Origin: Brevundimonas pishanensis
GTDB lineage: Bacteria; Pseudomonadota; Alphaproteobacteria; Caulobacterales; Caulobacteraceae
DNA length: 64,000 nt
NCBI RefSeq assembly: GCF_022750635.1
Contig: NZ_JAJKBG010000003.1
Location: 1 to 64,000 of the forward strand
Direction: 5' to 3'
Position 1 is the stretch's first letter. Each line of letters starts with the position of its first letter. This document shows positions 33,443 to 41,630 of this stretch, in pieces. The notes under the pieces are model-generated. The model ran no database searches and was not told where the DNA came from. It saw only the letters and a program-made list of their open reading frames with translations. Both the position numbers and the translations under genes were made by a program.

Positions 33443-34873
33443 TTGACCGCTCTTGCAATAAATCCCCAGCGTAAAGTGGCTGCGGGTCCGGTGACGGACA
33501 AACAGATCGCTGCCTATTCGGTGGCGGCCTTTGCGATCATGTTCCTGTCGCAGCCGGTCACGGCCTTCGTGCCGCAGCTGTACGCAAAAGAGTTCGGCTT
33601 TAGCCTTGGCGCACTGGGTATGGTGCTGCTGGTCGGCCGTTTCATCGAGGCCTTCAACGACCAGTTGTTCGGCTTCCTGTCGGACCGCCTTCGCTCCAAA
33701 CGCTTTGGTCGCAAGCCGTGGATCGCCGCGGGCGCGACCTTGATGGTCCTGGCCGCCTTCTTCCTGTTGAAGCCCCCTCCGGGCATCGGCCTGCTGTATT
33801 TCTTCGTCTGGCGCGTCGTTTACGACATGTCGGCGACCATGCAGAACATCAACTACAGCGCATGGGGTGCCGAGCTTTCGGACGATTATCACACCCGTTC
33901 GCGGGTCACGGCCTTCCGCGGCTTTTCCTCGCAACTGGGCAGCGTGCTGAATGACCTGCTGCCGATCCTTGTTGCATGGGTCGGTCTGACGGCTTCGTCG
34001 AATTATTCGATGGAGATGATGGGCTACTTCTTCATTGTCGCCCTGATCACCATCCCGCTGATGACGGCGATCTCGCTGATCGGCGCGCCCAAGGGCGTGG
34101 CTCCGGTGTCGACCGAGCGCCCGAATGTTCTGGGCCTGTATAAGGCGGTGAAGACCAACCGTCCGTTCTGGGTCTATCTGGGTTGCTTCATCATGACCGG
34201 CTTCGGGCTGGGTGCGCTGCAGCTGATGTTCACCTTCTACGATGGATATCTGAAGGTGGGTCAGTGGTACCCGTATATGATGACGGCCTTCTCCATCGTA
34301 ACGGTGGTGGCCATTCCGTTCTGGACGTGGCTGTCGAAAAAGATCGGCAAACACCGCGCCTATAGCTCGTCGATGATCATCGCCTCGCTGGCCATGAACC
34401 TGTTCTGGTTCGTGAACCCCAGCACGCTTCCGGTGGAAACCGTGGCCCTGTTCGCGACGGGGGTTGTCGTTGTCATGGGTATCGGCGTGGCGGCCAGTAT
34501 GGTCCTGCCAGCAGCCATCCTTGCCGACGTCATCGACTATGGCACCTGGAAGACGGGCGTCGTGCGTACCGGCAGCTATTTCGCCTTCTATCTGCTGACC
34601 ACCAAGATCGCCTCGGCCATCGGTGCAGCAGCAGGCTTCATGGCGCTGGAAGCGTTCGGCTATGACGCCAAGGCCGGTGCTGTAAACGACAGCTTTGCCA
34701 CCTTCGGCATCATGGTCGTGGTGGTTCTGATTCCAACCATTCTGAAGATCACTGGCTCGCTGATGCTGTGGAACTTCCCGCTGGACGAGCGCCGCCACGG
34801 CATCCTCGCCAAGCGCCTGCGCCAGCGTGTCGACCGCTCCCTGCGTGATGAACAAGGACCGATCGTTGGCTGA
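33443..34873 (+). CDS. MFS transporter of the GPH (MelB-like) cation symporter family
   Basis: This 476-residue membrane protein has 12 TM helices and GPH-type signatures, including FNDQLFGFLSDRLRSKRFGRKPW near the N-terminus and the ADVIDYGTWKTG segment after helix 10. It resembles glycoside-pentoside-hexuronide:cation symporters and probably imports an island substrate across the inner membrane. The start is TTG 33443 with GAGGA at 33432-33436. It overlaps the alpha/beta hydrolase gene downstream. Confidence 0.9.
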   Translation: MTALAINPQRKVAAGPVTDKQIAAYSVAAFAIMFLSQPVTAFVPQLYAKEFGFSLGALGMVLLVGRFIEAFNDQLFGFLSDRLRSKRFGRKPWIAAGATLMVLAAFFLLKPPPGIGLLYFFVWRVVYDMSATMQNINYSAWGAELSDDYHTRSRVTAFRGFSSQLGSVLNDLLPILVAWVGLTASSNYSMEMMGYFFIVALITIPLMTAISLIGAPKGVAPVSTERPNVLGLYKAVKTNRPFWVYLGCFIMTGFGLGALQLMFTFYDGYLKVGQWYPYMMTAFSIVTVVAIPFWTWLSKKIGKHRAYSSSMIIASLAMNLFWFVNPSTLPVETVALFATGVVVVMGIGVAASMVLPAAILADVIDYGTWKTGVVRTGSYFAFYLLTTKIASAIGAAAGFMALEAFGYDAKAGAVNDSFATFGIMVVVVLIPTILKITGSLMLWNFPLDERRHGILAKRLRQRVDRSLRDEQGPIVG

Positions 34874-35693
34874 TACGCTGAACACATCGGCGCATTCGAA
34901 ACAGGCTGTCCGGGCTCGCTGCCCGGGCAGCCTCGTTTTTGACCGCCGTAAACTTCTTGTGGCTGCACTGGGGGCAGGGATGGCTGGCACCGCCAAGGCA
35001 GACGCCCGTCTGATTACAATCGAGGGCATAGGCACGGCACGGCTGCATACGGCACCGGCGGCGCGTGCCGTTCTGGCCATGGTGCCGGGGTTCGGCTGTG
35101 CCGCGCGCCGCTATGATTGGCTGTCTGGGCTGAATGCCCGTGGGGTGACAGTCGTCATTCCCGAACTGGCCGATATCGACGGACTGAAAGGAATGCAGTC
35201 CCTGTTCGGGCACCTGCGTTCCTACGGCCTGCCGATCTATCTGGCCGGACATTCCGCGGGCGGATCACTGTCGCTGGATGCGCTGGAAACCGACCCCGCG
35301 CGTAACAACAGGCTCACCCGTCCCGAAGGCTATAGGCCGCCGCAGGACATCGAAGGCGTAATCGTCATGGGGGCTTCGCTGCAACCGCAGCTGCTGACCA
35401 TGGTGCTGCCTTACCGACAGGAGGACACACCCCTGAGCCGCCCCGAACGGACCCGGGTCATGTTCATCAGCGGCACCCACGACACCATCGCCACGCCGGA
35501 TCGGGTGGATAAGACCATCGCCCGTTACACCGTCCCGTCCGAGCACGTCGTGCTGCAAGGTGCCAACCACTATGGCTTTGTCGAGGGCCACGAACCTACC
35601 GACAACGCCGCGTCCGGCCTTGAGGGAGCCATTGACGGACACCTGCAAAGACGGGCCACGCTCAACCACCTGACCCGCTTTCTCGGCGCATAA
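34866..35693 (+). CDS. exported alpha/beta hydrolase
   Basis: This 275-residue hydrolase has an N-terminal twin-Arg-like signal (DRRKLLVAALGAGMAG). The fold shows the nucleophile elbow GHSAGGS, an oxyanion segment MVPGFGCAARRY, a late Asp in GTHDTIATPD and the catalytic His in GANHYGF. TTG 34866 is preferred because AAGGA at 34854-34858 lies seven bases upstream and the start then overlaps the transporter stop; ATG 34848 is the alternative. It is probably a periplasmic esterase or dienelactone-hydrolase-like enzyme acting on the imported compound. A strong terminator follows. Confidence 0.82.
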   Translation: MADTLNTSAHSKQAVRARCPGSLVFDRRKLLVAALGAGMAGTAKADARLITIEGIGTARLHTAPAARAVLAMVPGFGCAARRYDWLSGLNARGVTVVIPELADIDGLKGMQSLFGHLRSYGLPIYLAGHSAGGSLSLDALETDPARNNRLTRPEGYRPPQDIEGVIVMGASLQPQLLTMVLPYRQEDTPLSRPERTRVMFISGTHDTIATPDRVDKTIARYTVPSEHVVLQGANHYGFVEGHEPTDNAASGLEGAIDGHLQRRATLNHLTRFLGA

Positions 35694-35694
35694 A

Positions 35695-35720
35695 AAAAGA
35701 CCCCTGAGAAGGGGTCTTTT
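35695..35720. terminator. Rho-independent terminator
   Basis: AAAAGACCCC at 35695-35704 pairs perfectly with GGGGTCTTTT at 35711-35720. It may serve the hydrolase gene and the convergent small gene at 35750. Confidence 0.9.
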
Positions 35721-35749
35721 CAGTTTCATGCGGGGGACGTCGGTAACGA

Positions 35750-36046
35750 TCAGTCGTCGGCCAAACCGGCGCGTTTCAGGATTTGATCGACGTGGTGTTC
35801 GCGGGCCGCAATCGGGGCTCCAACGACTGCCGAGACCATGCGGTCGCGTACTTTTTCTAGTTCGGCTTCCTGCTCGGGCGTGAAGGCGAAGTCGTCGATA
35901 GCGTTAGCTTCGATCACACCCTTCTTGTCCAACATGGTCTCCAGCACCGCCATACGGTCGCGCAGGATCCACACCTCCGAGAGCAGCGCCGTGACCATGC
36001 GGCCTAGATCATCGACGTTGTCTTGGTTCAGATAGATGTTGGCCAT
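35750..36046 (-). CDS. small cytoplasmic protein of unknown function
   Basis: The protein has 98 residues. GGAGG lies seven bases before ATG 36046. It has no signal or TM segment. Its N-terminal half (NVDDLGRMVTALLSEVWILRDRMAVLE) is strongly helical with heptad spacing, and an acidic middle (AIDDFAFTPEQEAELEKVRDR) follows. It looks like a short coiled-coil protein, and I recognise no family. It is flanked by the island's left part and the aldo/keto reductase gene but has its own transcription unit, so a link to the pathway is not shown. Confidence 0.65.
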   Translation of the reverse strand: MANIYLNQDNVDDLGRMVTALLSEVWILRDRMAVLETMLDKKGVIEANAIDDFAFTPEQEAELEKVRDRMVSAVVGAPIAAREHHVDQILKRAGLADD

Positions 36047-36159
36047 GAGGTCCTCCGGTTGGTGCCCTGTCGGGCGCATGGGTTCGTCGTGAATGTGAGG
36101 CTATGCCAAGCGGCGCGGCTGCATAGGTCGCCCGCGTGGCTTATCCGTTCTGCGATTAG

Positions 36160-37089
36160 TCAAAGTGTGGTGGCGTCGATCTTCGCCAGAAGATCGCTGT
36201 CCAGCGTCCACCCGGCCGAGGCCGCATTGGCCCGCACCTGATCTCCGCGCGAGGCACCGGCGATGATGCTGGATGTCTCGGGTCGCGACGCCAGCCACCC
36301 GAACGCCATCTCGACCAAGGTACGCCCGCGCTCTTCGGCGAGGGCCTTCAGCGCCTCGGCCTTTTGCACATTGGTGTCGTTCAGCACCTTGGACGGCAGG
36401 CCGCCCATCGTCAGGCGCGTGCCCGGTGCAGGCGGCGCGTCCTTGGTGACCTTGCCGGTCAACAGGCCACTCGCCAGCGGGAAGTAGGGCAGAAGGCCCA
36501 CGCCCGCGCGTTGCATGGCGGGCAGGGTGGTCGTTTCGATCCCGCGCGCCAGCAGATTGTATTCGTTCTGCGAAGAGATGAAGCGCGAGATCTTATTGGT
36601 CTCGGCGATCCACATGGCGTCCACCAGCTGCCATCCGGCATAGTTGGACGCACCGATATAGCGGATCTTGCCCTGACGGATCAGGTCGTCCAGCGCGCGC
36701 AAAGTCTCGTCCAGCGGCGTCAGCGGGTCCGGCGCGTGGATTTGGTACAGGTCGATGTAATCGGTCTTGAGGCGCTTGAGACTGGCCTCGACCGCCTGCA
36801 CCAGATAGCGGCGCGAGGCCCCCATGGCGCGGAAGCTGCCGTCGGTCGCGAAGCCGCCCTTGGTGGCGAGGATGATCTGGTCGCGGTGGCCCTGCGACAG
36901 CTCGCCCATGATGGCTTCGGACACCCCGCCCGGACCGCCGTACATATCGGCCAGATCGAAGAAGTTGATGCCGCAATCGCGGGCCGCGCCATAGACATCG
37001 CGCGCCTTCTCCAGATCGTTGAAACCGTTACAGCCCAGCCCGACCAGCGATACTCTCAGGCCCGAGCGGCCCAGTGATCTGTGTTCCAT
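36160..37089 (-). CDS. aldo/keto reductase
   Basis: This 309-residue TIM-barrel NADPH-dependent oxidoreductase shows the family signatures FFDLADMYG (catalytic Asp and Tyr), ATKGGF (Lys), DLYQIHAPD (His), GASNYAGWQL and a C-terminal IIAGASRGDQVRANA cofactor-binding segment. GGAGG precedes ATG 37089, which decides the start over several longer in-frame options. It is divergent from the flavoprotein gene. It could reduce or oxidise a carbonyl in the pathway; the substrate is unknown. Confidence 0.9.
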   Translation of the reverse strand: MEHRSLGRSGLRVSLVGLGCNGFNDLEKARDVYGAARDCGINFFDLADMYGGPGGVSEAIMGELSQGHRDQIILATKGGFATDGSFRAMGASRRYLVQAVEASLKRLKTDYIDLYQIHAPDPLTPLDETLRALDDLIRQGKIRYIGASNYAGWQLVDAMWIAETNKISRFISSQNEYNLLARGIETTTLPAMQRAGVGLLPYFPLASGLLTGKVTKDAPPAPGTRLTMGGLPSKVLNDTNVQKAEALKALAEERGRTLVEMAFGWLASRPETSSIIAGASRGDQVRANAASAGWTLDSDLLAKIDATTL

Positions 37090-37153
37090 TTCCACCTCCA
37101 CCATTTGGCGACACGCTAATGGATGAGCGGGCGGTGTTGGCGACCGGCTGTGG

Positions 37154-37173
37154 TTCCTCCACCTGTCGAACAG
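37154..37173. promoter_or_regulatory. candidate IclR operator, copy C (weak)
   Basis: TTCCTCCACCTGTCGAACAG shares TCC, then CTGTCG and a closing AG, with copies A and B. It lies in the 240-bp region between the divergent aldo/keto reductase and flavoprotein genes. The match is partial. Confidence 0.25.
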
Positions 37174-37329
37174 TTGGCGGGACGGGATGTGGCGGGTGGC
37201 TCTCCATAGGGCGAACACTTCGCCAAAGCGGCAAGCGCGGCGGCCCGCGCCAGACGTAGGCTGTTGCAAAGATTACAGAGGCTTGGCTGCCCGCCGCCTC
37301 TTTGAACAGTGGCCGGAGCCTGCGATTCC

Positions 37330-38724
37330 ATGACCATCCTGCGTGACGTACCCGAATTTGACTTTGTGATCCCCGTTCTGGTGGTCGGCGCAGGGGCCTG
37401 TGGGCTGACGGCGGCCATGGCTGCGGCAGATGGTGGAGCCGAGGTGCTGGTGCTTGAGCGCGATCCCACGCCGCTGGGCTCGACCAGCATGTCCACCGGC
37501 ATGATCCCCGCGCCCGGCTCGCCCGAACAAGCCGAGCGCGGCATCGACGACAACCCCGAACTGTTTGTCCAGGACATGATCAAGAAGACCGAAGGCCGCG
37601 TCGATGTGGACCTCGCGCGCCTTCTGGCCAATGAAGGCGTCGAGACGATCCAGTGGCTGCGCGACAAGCACGGCGTGCCGTTCATCCTGATCGACGACTA
37701 CATCTATCCGGGCCACAGCCGGATGCGCATGTTCGCCACGCCTAAACGCTCGGGCGCGGAACTTCAGGCCGCGCTGGAAGCCGGCGCGTCGAATGCAGGT
37801 GTCAGCATCCTGACCGAAGCCACTGTCCGTCACCTGTATGTCGGAGAGGGCGAGAATGTTGTCGGCGTGCGTATCGAACGCCCCGACGGTTCGTTCGAGG
37901 ATATCGGCTGCGAGACGCTGATCCTTGCGTGCTGTGGTTTCGGTGCCAACGCGGACATGGTGCGCCGCTACATCCCCGAACTGGCCGACATCGTCTATCA
38001 CGGACACTCGGGCAATCAGGGCGAAGCCATCCTGTGGGGCGAGGAGCTGGGTGCCGCGATGGCCGACATGGACGGCTATCAGGGGCACGGCGGTTTGGCC
38101 GCAGGCTATGGCGTGCCGATCCTGTGGCCACTGATCATGGAAGGTGGCTATCAGGTCAATGCCGAGGGCAAGCGTTTCTCGGACGAAAGCCAGGGCTATT
38201 CGGAGCAGGCCGCTAAGGTGAATGCCCAGCCGGGCGGTTATGCATGGTCGATCCTCGACGAGCGTCTCCACACCTTGATGATGAAGTTCGAGGACTATCG
38301 CGATGCGCTGGAAGCGGGCGCGGTCCAGACAGCGAACTCTATCGAGGAACTGGCCGCTATCACCTCTACGCCCGTCGACACCCTGCGCGAGACGGTTGAA
38401 GCCGTCGCAGCGGCCACGCGCGGCGAGATCGAGGACGCGTTCGGCCGCGACTTTACCGGCAAGCCGCCGTTGGTCGCGCCCTATCGCACGGCCAAGGTCG
38501 TGGGGGCGCTGTTCCACACCCAAGGCGGTCTGGATATCGATGCCGAAGCCCGCGTGAAGAAGAAGGACGGCAGCGTCTTCCCGAACCTGTTCGCAGGCGG
38601 TGGTGCAGCGCGGGGCGTCTCGGGCTCGGGTCCGGCGGGATATCTGGCAGGTCATGGTCTTCTGACCGCGACCACGCTGGGCAAGCTGGCCGGACGGGCC
38701 GCCGCCAAACAGGTTGCGGGCTAG
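37330..38724 (+). CDS. FAD-dependent dehydrogenase/reductase of the FrdA/KstD type
   Basis: This 464-residue flavoprotein has an N-terminal dinucleotide-binding fold (VLVVGAGACGLTAAMAAADGG), an FAD-binding segment LGSTSMSTGMIPAPG, the substrate domain and a C-terminal FAD motif (PNLFAGGGAARGVSGSGPAGY). It matches the fumarate reductase/3-ketosteroid dehydrogenase FAD-binding superfamily and has no signal peptide. GGAG at 37315-37318 supports ATG 37330. It is likely to introduce or reduce a C=C bond next to a carbonyl. It precedes the two deacetylase-fold genes, with a GntR site in between. Confidence 0.88.
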   Translation: MTILRDVPEFDFVIPVLVVGAGACGLTAAMAAADGGAEVLVLERDPTPLGSTSMSTGMIPAPGSPEQAERGIDDNPELFVQDMIKKTEGRVDVDLARLLANEGVETIQWLRDKHGVPFILIDDYIYPGHSRMRMFATPKRSGAELQAALEAGASNAGVSILTEATVRHLYVGEGENVVGVRIERPDGSFEDIGCETLILACCGFGANADMVRRYIPELADIVYHGHSGNQGEAILWGEELGAAMADMDGYQGHGGLAAGYGVPILWPLIMEGGYQVNAEGKRFSDESQGYSEQAAKVNAQPGGYAWSILDERLHTLMMKFEDYRDALEAGAVQTANSIEELAAITSTPVDTLRETVEAVAAATRGEIEDAFGRDFTGKPPLVAPYRTAKVVGALFHTQGGLDIDAEARVKKKDGSVFPNLFAGGGAARGVSGSGPAGYLAGHGLLTATTLGKLAGRAAAKQVAG

Positions 38725-38776
38725 ATCACAGAATGACAGGACAGGCCCCGATTGGGGCTTGTCTTATTTCAAAGAC

Positions 38777-38801
38777 CAATTGATATATAAATAGATCATT
38801 T
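38777..38801. promoter_or_regulatory. GntR operator candidate, copy 1
   Basis: On the minus strand it begins AAATGATCTATT and ends TATATCAATTG around two variable bases. It matches the copies at 41538-41562 and 45512-45536; 21 of 25 positions are invariant in all three. It lies about 20 bases upstream of the GTG start of the first deacetylase-fold gene, overlapping the expected promoter. Confidence 0.75.
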
Positions 38802-38821
38802 AGTGAGTTGCGGAGGGGCAA

Positions 38822-39769
38822 GTGCACGCAGATCCCAACCTTTACGACTACTGGCCCTATCATGAGCGGCCCAAGGTCGTGTGGCCCGACGGCAAGAAGC
38901 TTGCCTTTTGGATTGCGCCGAACATCGAATATTACGAGTTCGACCCGCCCAAGAACGACAAGCGTGCGGGCTGGCCCAAGCCGTCGCCGGACGTGGTCGG
39001 CTATTCGCAGCGCGACTGGGGCAACCGCGTCGGCCACTGGCGTCTGATGGAAATGCTGGATCGCCACAACATGCGCGGCTCCATCTCGCTGTCGACCGCC
39101 CTGATCGACCACCACCCCGAGATCATCGAAGCCTGCGTCGAGCGGAACTGGGAGTTCTTCTCGCACGGCATCTATAACACCCGTTACTCCTACGACATGG
39201 ACGAGGCGCAGGAACGCGCCATGATCCAGGACTCCATCGACACCATCCAGAAGGCGACGGGCCAGCGTATCCGTGGCTATCTGGCACCTGCCCTGACACA
39301 CACCGAGCGCACGCTGGATCTGATCGCGGACATGGACTTCTGGTACACCTGCGACCTGTTCCAGGACGACCAACCCCAGCCGGTAAAGACCAAGTCCGGC
39401 AAGCTGATGTCGATGCCGTATTCGCTCGAAGTGAACGACGTCATCACCTATGGCGCGCAGTCGATGGACCCGTGGCGCTATGCCGACATCCTGAAGCGCC
39501 ACTTCGACCAGCTGCTGGAAGAGGGCGAGGAAAGCGGCACGGTTATGTGCATTCCGCTGCACGCCTATCTGGTCAGCCAAAGCCACCGTGTTCGCCCGTT
39601 CGAAGAGGCGCTGAAACACATCACCAGCCATTCGGACGATGTGTGGATCACAACCGCCGCCGAGATCGCGGGCTATTACCGCGAGACCTATTGGGACCAG
39701 ACCAAGGCCGATATCGAGCGTCGCGGTCTTGCCACCGGCGGCACGGGCTTTAGCGGGGAGGGTGCGTAA
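38822..39769 (+). CDS. polysaccharide deacetylase-fold hydrolase, PuuE/allantoinase-like
   Basis: This 315-residue cytoplasmic NodB-fold protein resembles PuuE-type allantoinases and cyclic-imide hydrolases rather than sugar deacetylases. It has the GNRVGHWRLMEMLD block, FFSHGIYNTRYSYDM with His115 at the expected active-site position, and a late VMCIPLHAYL segment. GTG 38822 is preceded by GGAGGGG at 38812-38818. A hydrolytic ring opening of a cyclic amide or imide is the best guess from family and context. It is co-transcribed with the related gene one base downstream, under a GntR-type site. Confidence 0.85.
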   Translation: MHADPNLYDYWPYHERPKVVWPDGKKLAFWIAPNIEYYEFDPPKNDKRAGWPKPSPDVVGYSQRDWGNRVGHWRLMEMLDRHNMRGSISLSTALIDHHPEIIEACVERNWEFFSHGIYNTRYSYDMDEAQERAMIQDSIDTIQKATGQRIRGYLAPALTHTERTLDLIADMDFWYTCDLFQDDQPQPVKTKSGKLMSMPYSLEVNDVITYGAQSMDPWRYADILKRHFDQLLEEGEESGTVMCIPLHAYLVSQSHRVRPFEEALKHITSHSDDVWITTAAEIAGYYRETYWDQTKADIERRGLATGGTGFSGEGA

Positions 39770-39770
39770 G

Positions 39771-40682
39771 ATGAGCCTGCCTGAATCCTATCTGACCTAT
39801 CCGCATCGATCCTACGGCATGGACCAGTCGCTTTACGGCTGGCGCCAGCAGGCCGAGCGCCCAAAGGTTAACTGGCCAGCCGGTCAGGCCGTGGCGGCCA
39901 TGGTCGTTGTGCCGATCGAGCACCACACCCTGACCCCGTCGGGTAAGCCGTTCAAACACCCCGGCGCGATGGTCACGCCCTATCCGGACCTGCGCCACTA
40001 TACGACGCGCGACTATGGCAACCGCGTGGGTGTGTTCCGCATCCTTAAAAGCCTGAAGGCGGCGGGCGTTAAGGCGACCTTCCCCGTCAACGCCAATCAG
40101 CTGGAACGTCTGAGGCCGCTGATCGACGCCATCCTCTCCGATGGTCACGAGATCGCCGCCTATGGCCTGTCAACCGACCACATCCACTTCGGTGCGTTGG
40201 ACCGCGAGACCGAAGAAGCATGGGTGTCCGAGGTCCGCGCACGCTTTGATGCGGCGGGTCTCAAACCGCGTGTGTGGATGAGCCCTGCGCGTCAGCAGTC
40301 GTTCAACACGCTGGAAATTATCCGCGCCAACGGCTTCGACATCTGCCTCGACTGGGAACAGGACGATGTGCCGGTCGAGATGACGACGCCCTCAGGCGTG
40401 GTTCAGGCCGTGCCGCTGTCGAACGAGATCGATGACCGCAACCTTCTGATCGACAAGCGCCAGTCCGAAGACCTTTGGGCCAATCAGGTGCTGGAAGCCG
40501 TCGACTATCTGAAGTCCGAAAAAGACCGCTTCGGTGGTCGCGCCATCGGCTTCACGCTGACGCCCTATGTCTCGGGCCTGCCGTTCCGCGCCCACGCAGT
40601 GCGCCGCATCCTGAACGCCATCGGCGGTGACGCCGAGGTGTGGTCGGCTACGGCTTCGGAGATCGCCGACGCCGCGAAATAG
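39771..40682 (+). CDS. polysaccharide deacetylase-fold protein with altered active site
   Basis: This 303-residue paralogue of the preceding protein has the same fold landmarks (DYGNRVGVFRILKSL, ATFPVNANQ, a closing TASEIADAA). The SHG active-site segment reads AAYG, with Tyr131 replacing the His, and it has different polar residues elsewhere. It is separated from the previous gene by one base (GGGGAGGG is its ribosome-binding site). Possible roles are a non-catalytic partner subunit, or an enzyme using other residues. A terminator follows. Confidence 0.8.
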   Translation: MSLPESYLTYPHRSYGMDQSLYGWRQQAERPKVNWPAGQAVAAMVVVPIEHHTLTPSGKPFKHPGAMVTPYPDLRHYTTRDYGNRVGVFRILKSLKAAGVKATFPVNANQLERLRPLIDAILSDGHEIAAYGLSTDHIHFGALDRETEEAWVSEVRARFDAAGLKPRVWMSPARQQSFNTLEIIRANGFDICLDWEQDDVPVEMTTPSGVVQAVPLSNEIDDRNLLIDKRQSEDLWANQVLEAVDYLKSEKDRFGGRAIGFTLTPYVSGLPFRAHAVRRILNAIGGDAEVWSATASEIADAAK

Positions 40683-40724
40683 GGCTCTCCCTGATCGCCT
40701 TGATCCTCCCAACCGAGGCGAAAG

Positions 40725-40761
40725 AAAAACCCTGATCGGATCGCTCCGGTCGGGGTTTTTT
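40725..40761. terminator. terminator between convergent genes
   Basis: AAAAACCCTGATCGGA pairs with TCCGGTCGGGGTTTTT around TCGC, with G-T wobbles. The A and T runs on both sides suit the deacetylase pair and the convergent isochorismatase-type gene. Confidence 0.75.
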
Positions 40762-40778
40762 GATGGGGTAGGGGCTGT

Positions 40779-41480
40779 TTAGCCCTGACGGGCTGTCAGC
40801 CAGTCCACCACTTCCTGCGCATCGACCACATCGGCGTATTTCAGCAGCAGGTCGGTCAGGTTGGCGTAATGATAGCTTTCGTGCTTGTCGGCCACGCACT
40901 GCTCGGGAACGATGGTGCGGAAACCGTAGGACAGGGCATCCACGGCCGTCGCGCGTACGCAGCCCGAGGTCGAGCCGCCCGTCACGATCACCGTGTCTAC
41001 ACCATGCCATTGCAGGTAGGAGCGCAGCGGGGTCTCGAAGAACATGCTAGGCATGCGCTTGGTGTACACAAGGTCGATGTCTTCCTTGATATCGCAGCGC
41101 GGATCAAAGGCGTGGCGCTCCGAGCCGTATTTGATGTTCTGCAGGCTGTCGGGCGTATTGGTGCGGGTGCCCCAGACGCCAGCGTCACCGCCGTCGGCCT
41201 TATAGGCCACGTGCGACCACGCCACCGGCATGTTGGCGCTGCGGGCCAGTTCCGAGATGCGGTTCACCCATTTGATCTGGTCCGGATCGGTCACATAGGC
41301 CGAGACGGGGAACAGGTCGGGGCGGGTATAGGCCTGCTGGAAGTCGATGTTCAGCACCGCCAGCTTATTGCCAAAGCCGAAACGGGCGCGGGTCGGGTTG
41401 GCCTTGATGCCTTCATAGATTTCGCGCGCGGTGCGGTTTTCCCGAACCATGGTCGGTTCGAAATGCAGGTCTGCAGACAT
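40779..41480 (-). CDS. isochorismatase-like cysteine amidohydrolase
   Basis: This 233-residue enzyme has the catalytic triad of the family: Asp46 in LNIDFQQAY, Lys141 in VYTKRMPSMFF and Cys174 in GGSTSGCVRATAVDAL, with the cis-peptide before Cys region intact. The TSGCVRA signature is the form found in N-carbamoylsarcosine amidase and maleamate amidohydrolase (NicF) rather than in nicotinamidase. GAGGAGGG sits six bases before ATG 41480. It probably releases ammonia from a linear amide or carbamoyl intermediate. A GntR-type site lies upstream at 41538-41562. Confidence 0.9.
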   Translation of the reverse strand: MSADLHFEPTMVRENRTAREIYEGIKANPTRARFGFGNKLAVLNIDFQQAYTRPDLFPVSAYVTDPDQIKWVNRISELARSANMPVAWSHVAYKADGGDAGVWGTRTNTPDSLQNIKYGSERHAFDPRCDIKEDIDLVYTKRMPSMFFETPLRSYLQWHGVDTVIVTGGSTSGCVRATAVDALSYGFRTIVPEQCVADKHESYHYANLTDLLLKYADVVDAQEVVDWLTARQG

Positions 41481-41537
41481 CAAAGCCCTCCTCTAACAAT
41501 CCGGCCACGTCTCCCCTCAGAGACGGGCTCAAGATCA

Positions 41538-41562
41538 AAATGATCTATTCATATATCATTTG
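41538..41562. promoter_or_regulatory. GntR operator candidate, copy 2
   Basis: AAATGATCTATT at 41538-41549 is followed by C and then ATATATCATTTG. The outer halves AAATGAT and ATCATTT are exact inverse repeats. It lies between the gntR-type gene and the isochorismatase-type gene, about 58 bases upstream of the latter. Confidence 0.75.
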
Positions 41563-41630
41563 TCTTGTGGCAGGATTGCAAGGACGAACTGCGGTCGCTG
41601 GCAAAGTTTTCTGCCGATAGACCGTCAGCT

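Noticed and set aside
31680..33458. Minus-strand open frame of about 590 codons opposite the TonB receptor and SnoaL-like genes
   Set aside because: It spans two convincing plus-strand genes and a terminator; there is no domain pattern.
33239..35080. Minus-strand open frame of about 610 codons opposite the GPH transporter
   Set aside because: It is a mirror frame of three plus-strand genes, rich in Arg/His/Gln as expected for such shadows.
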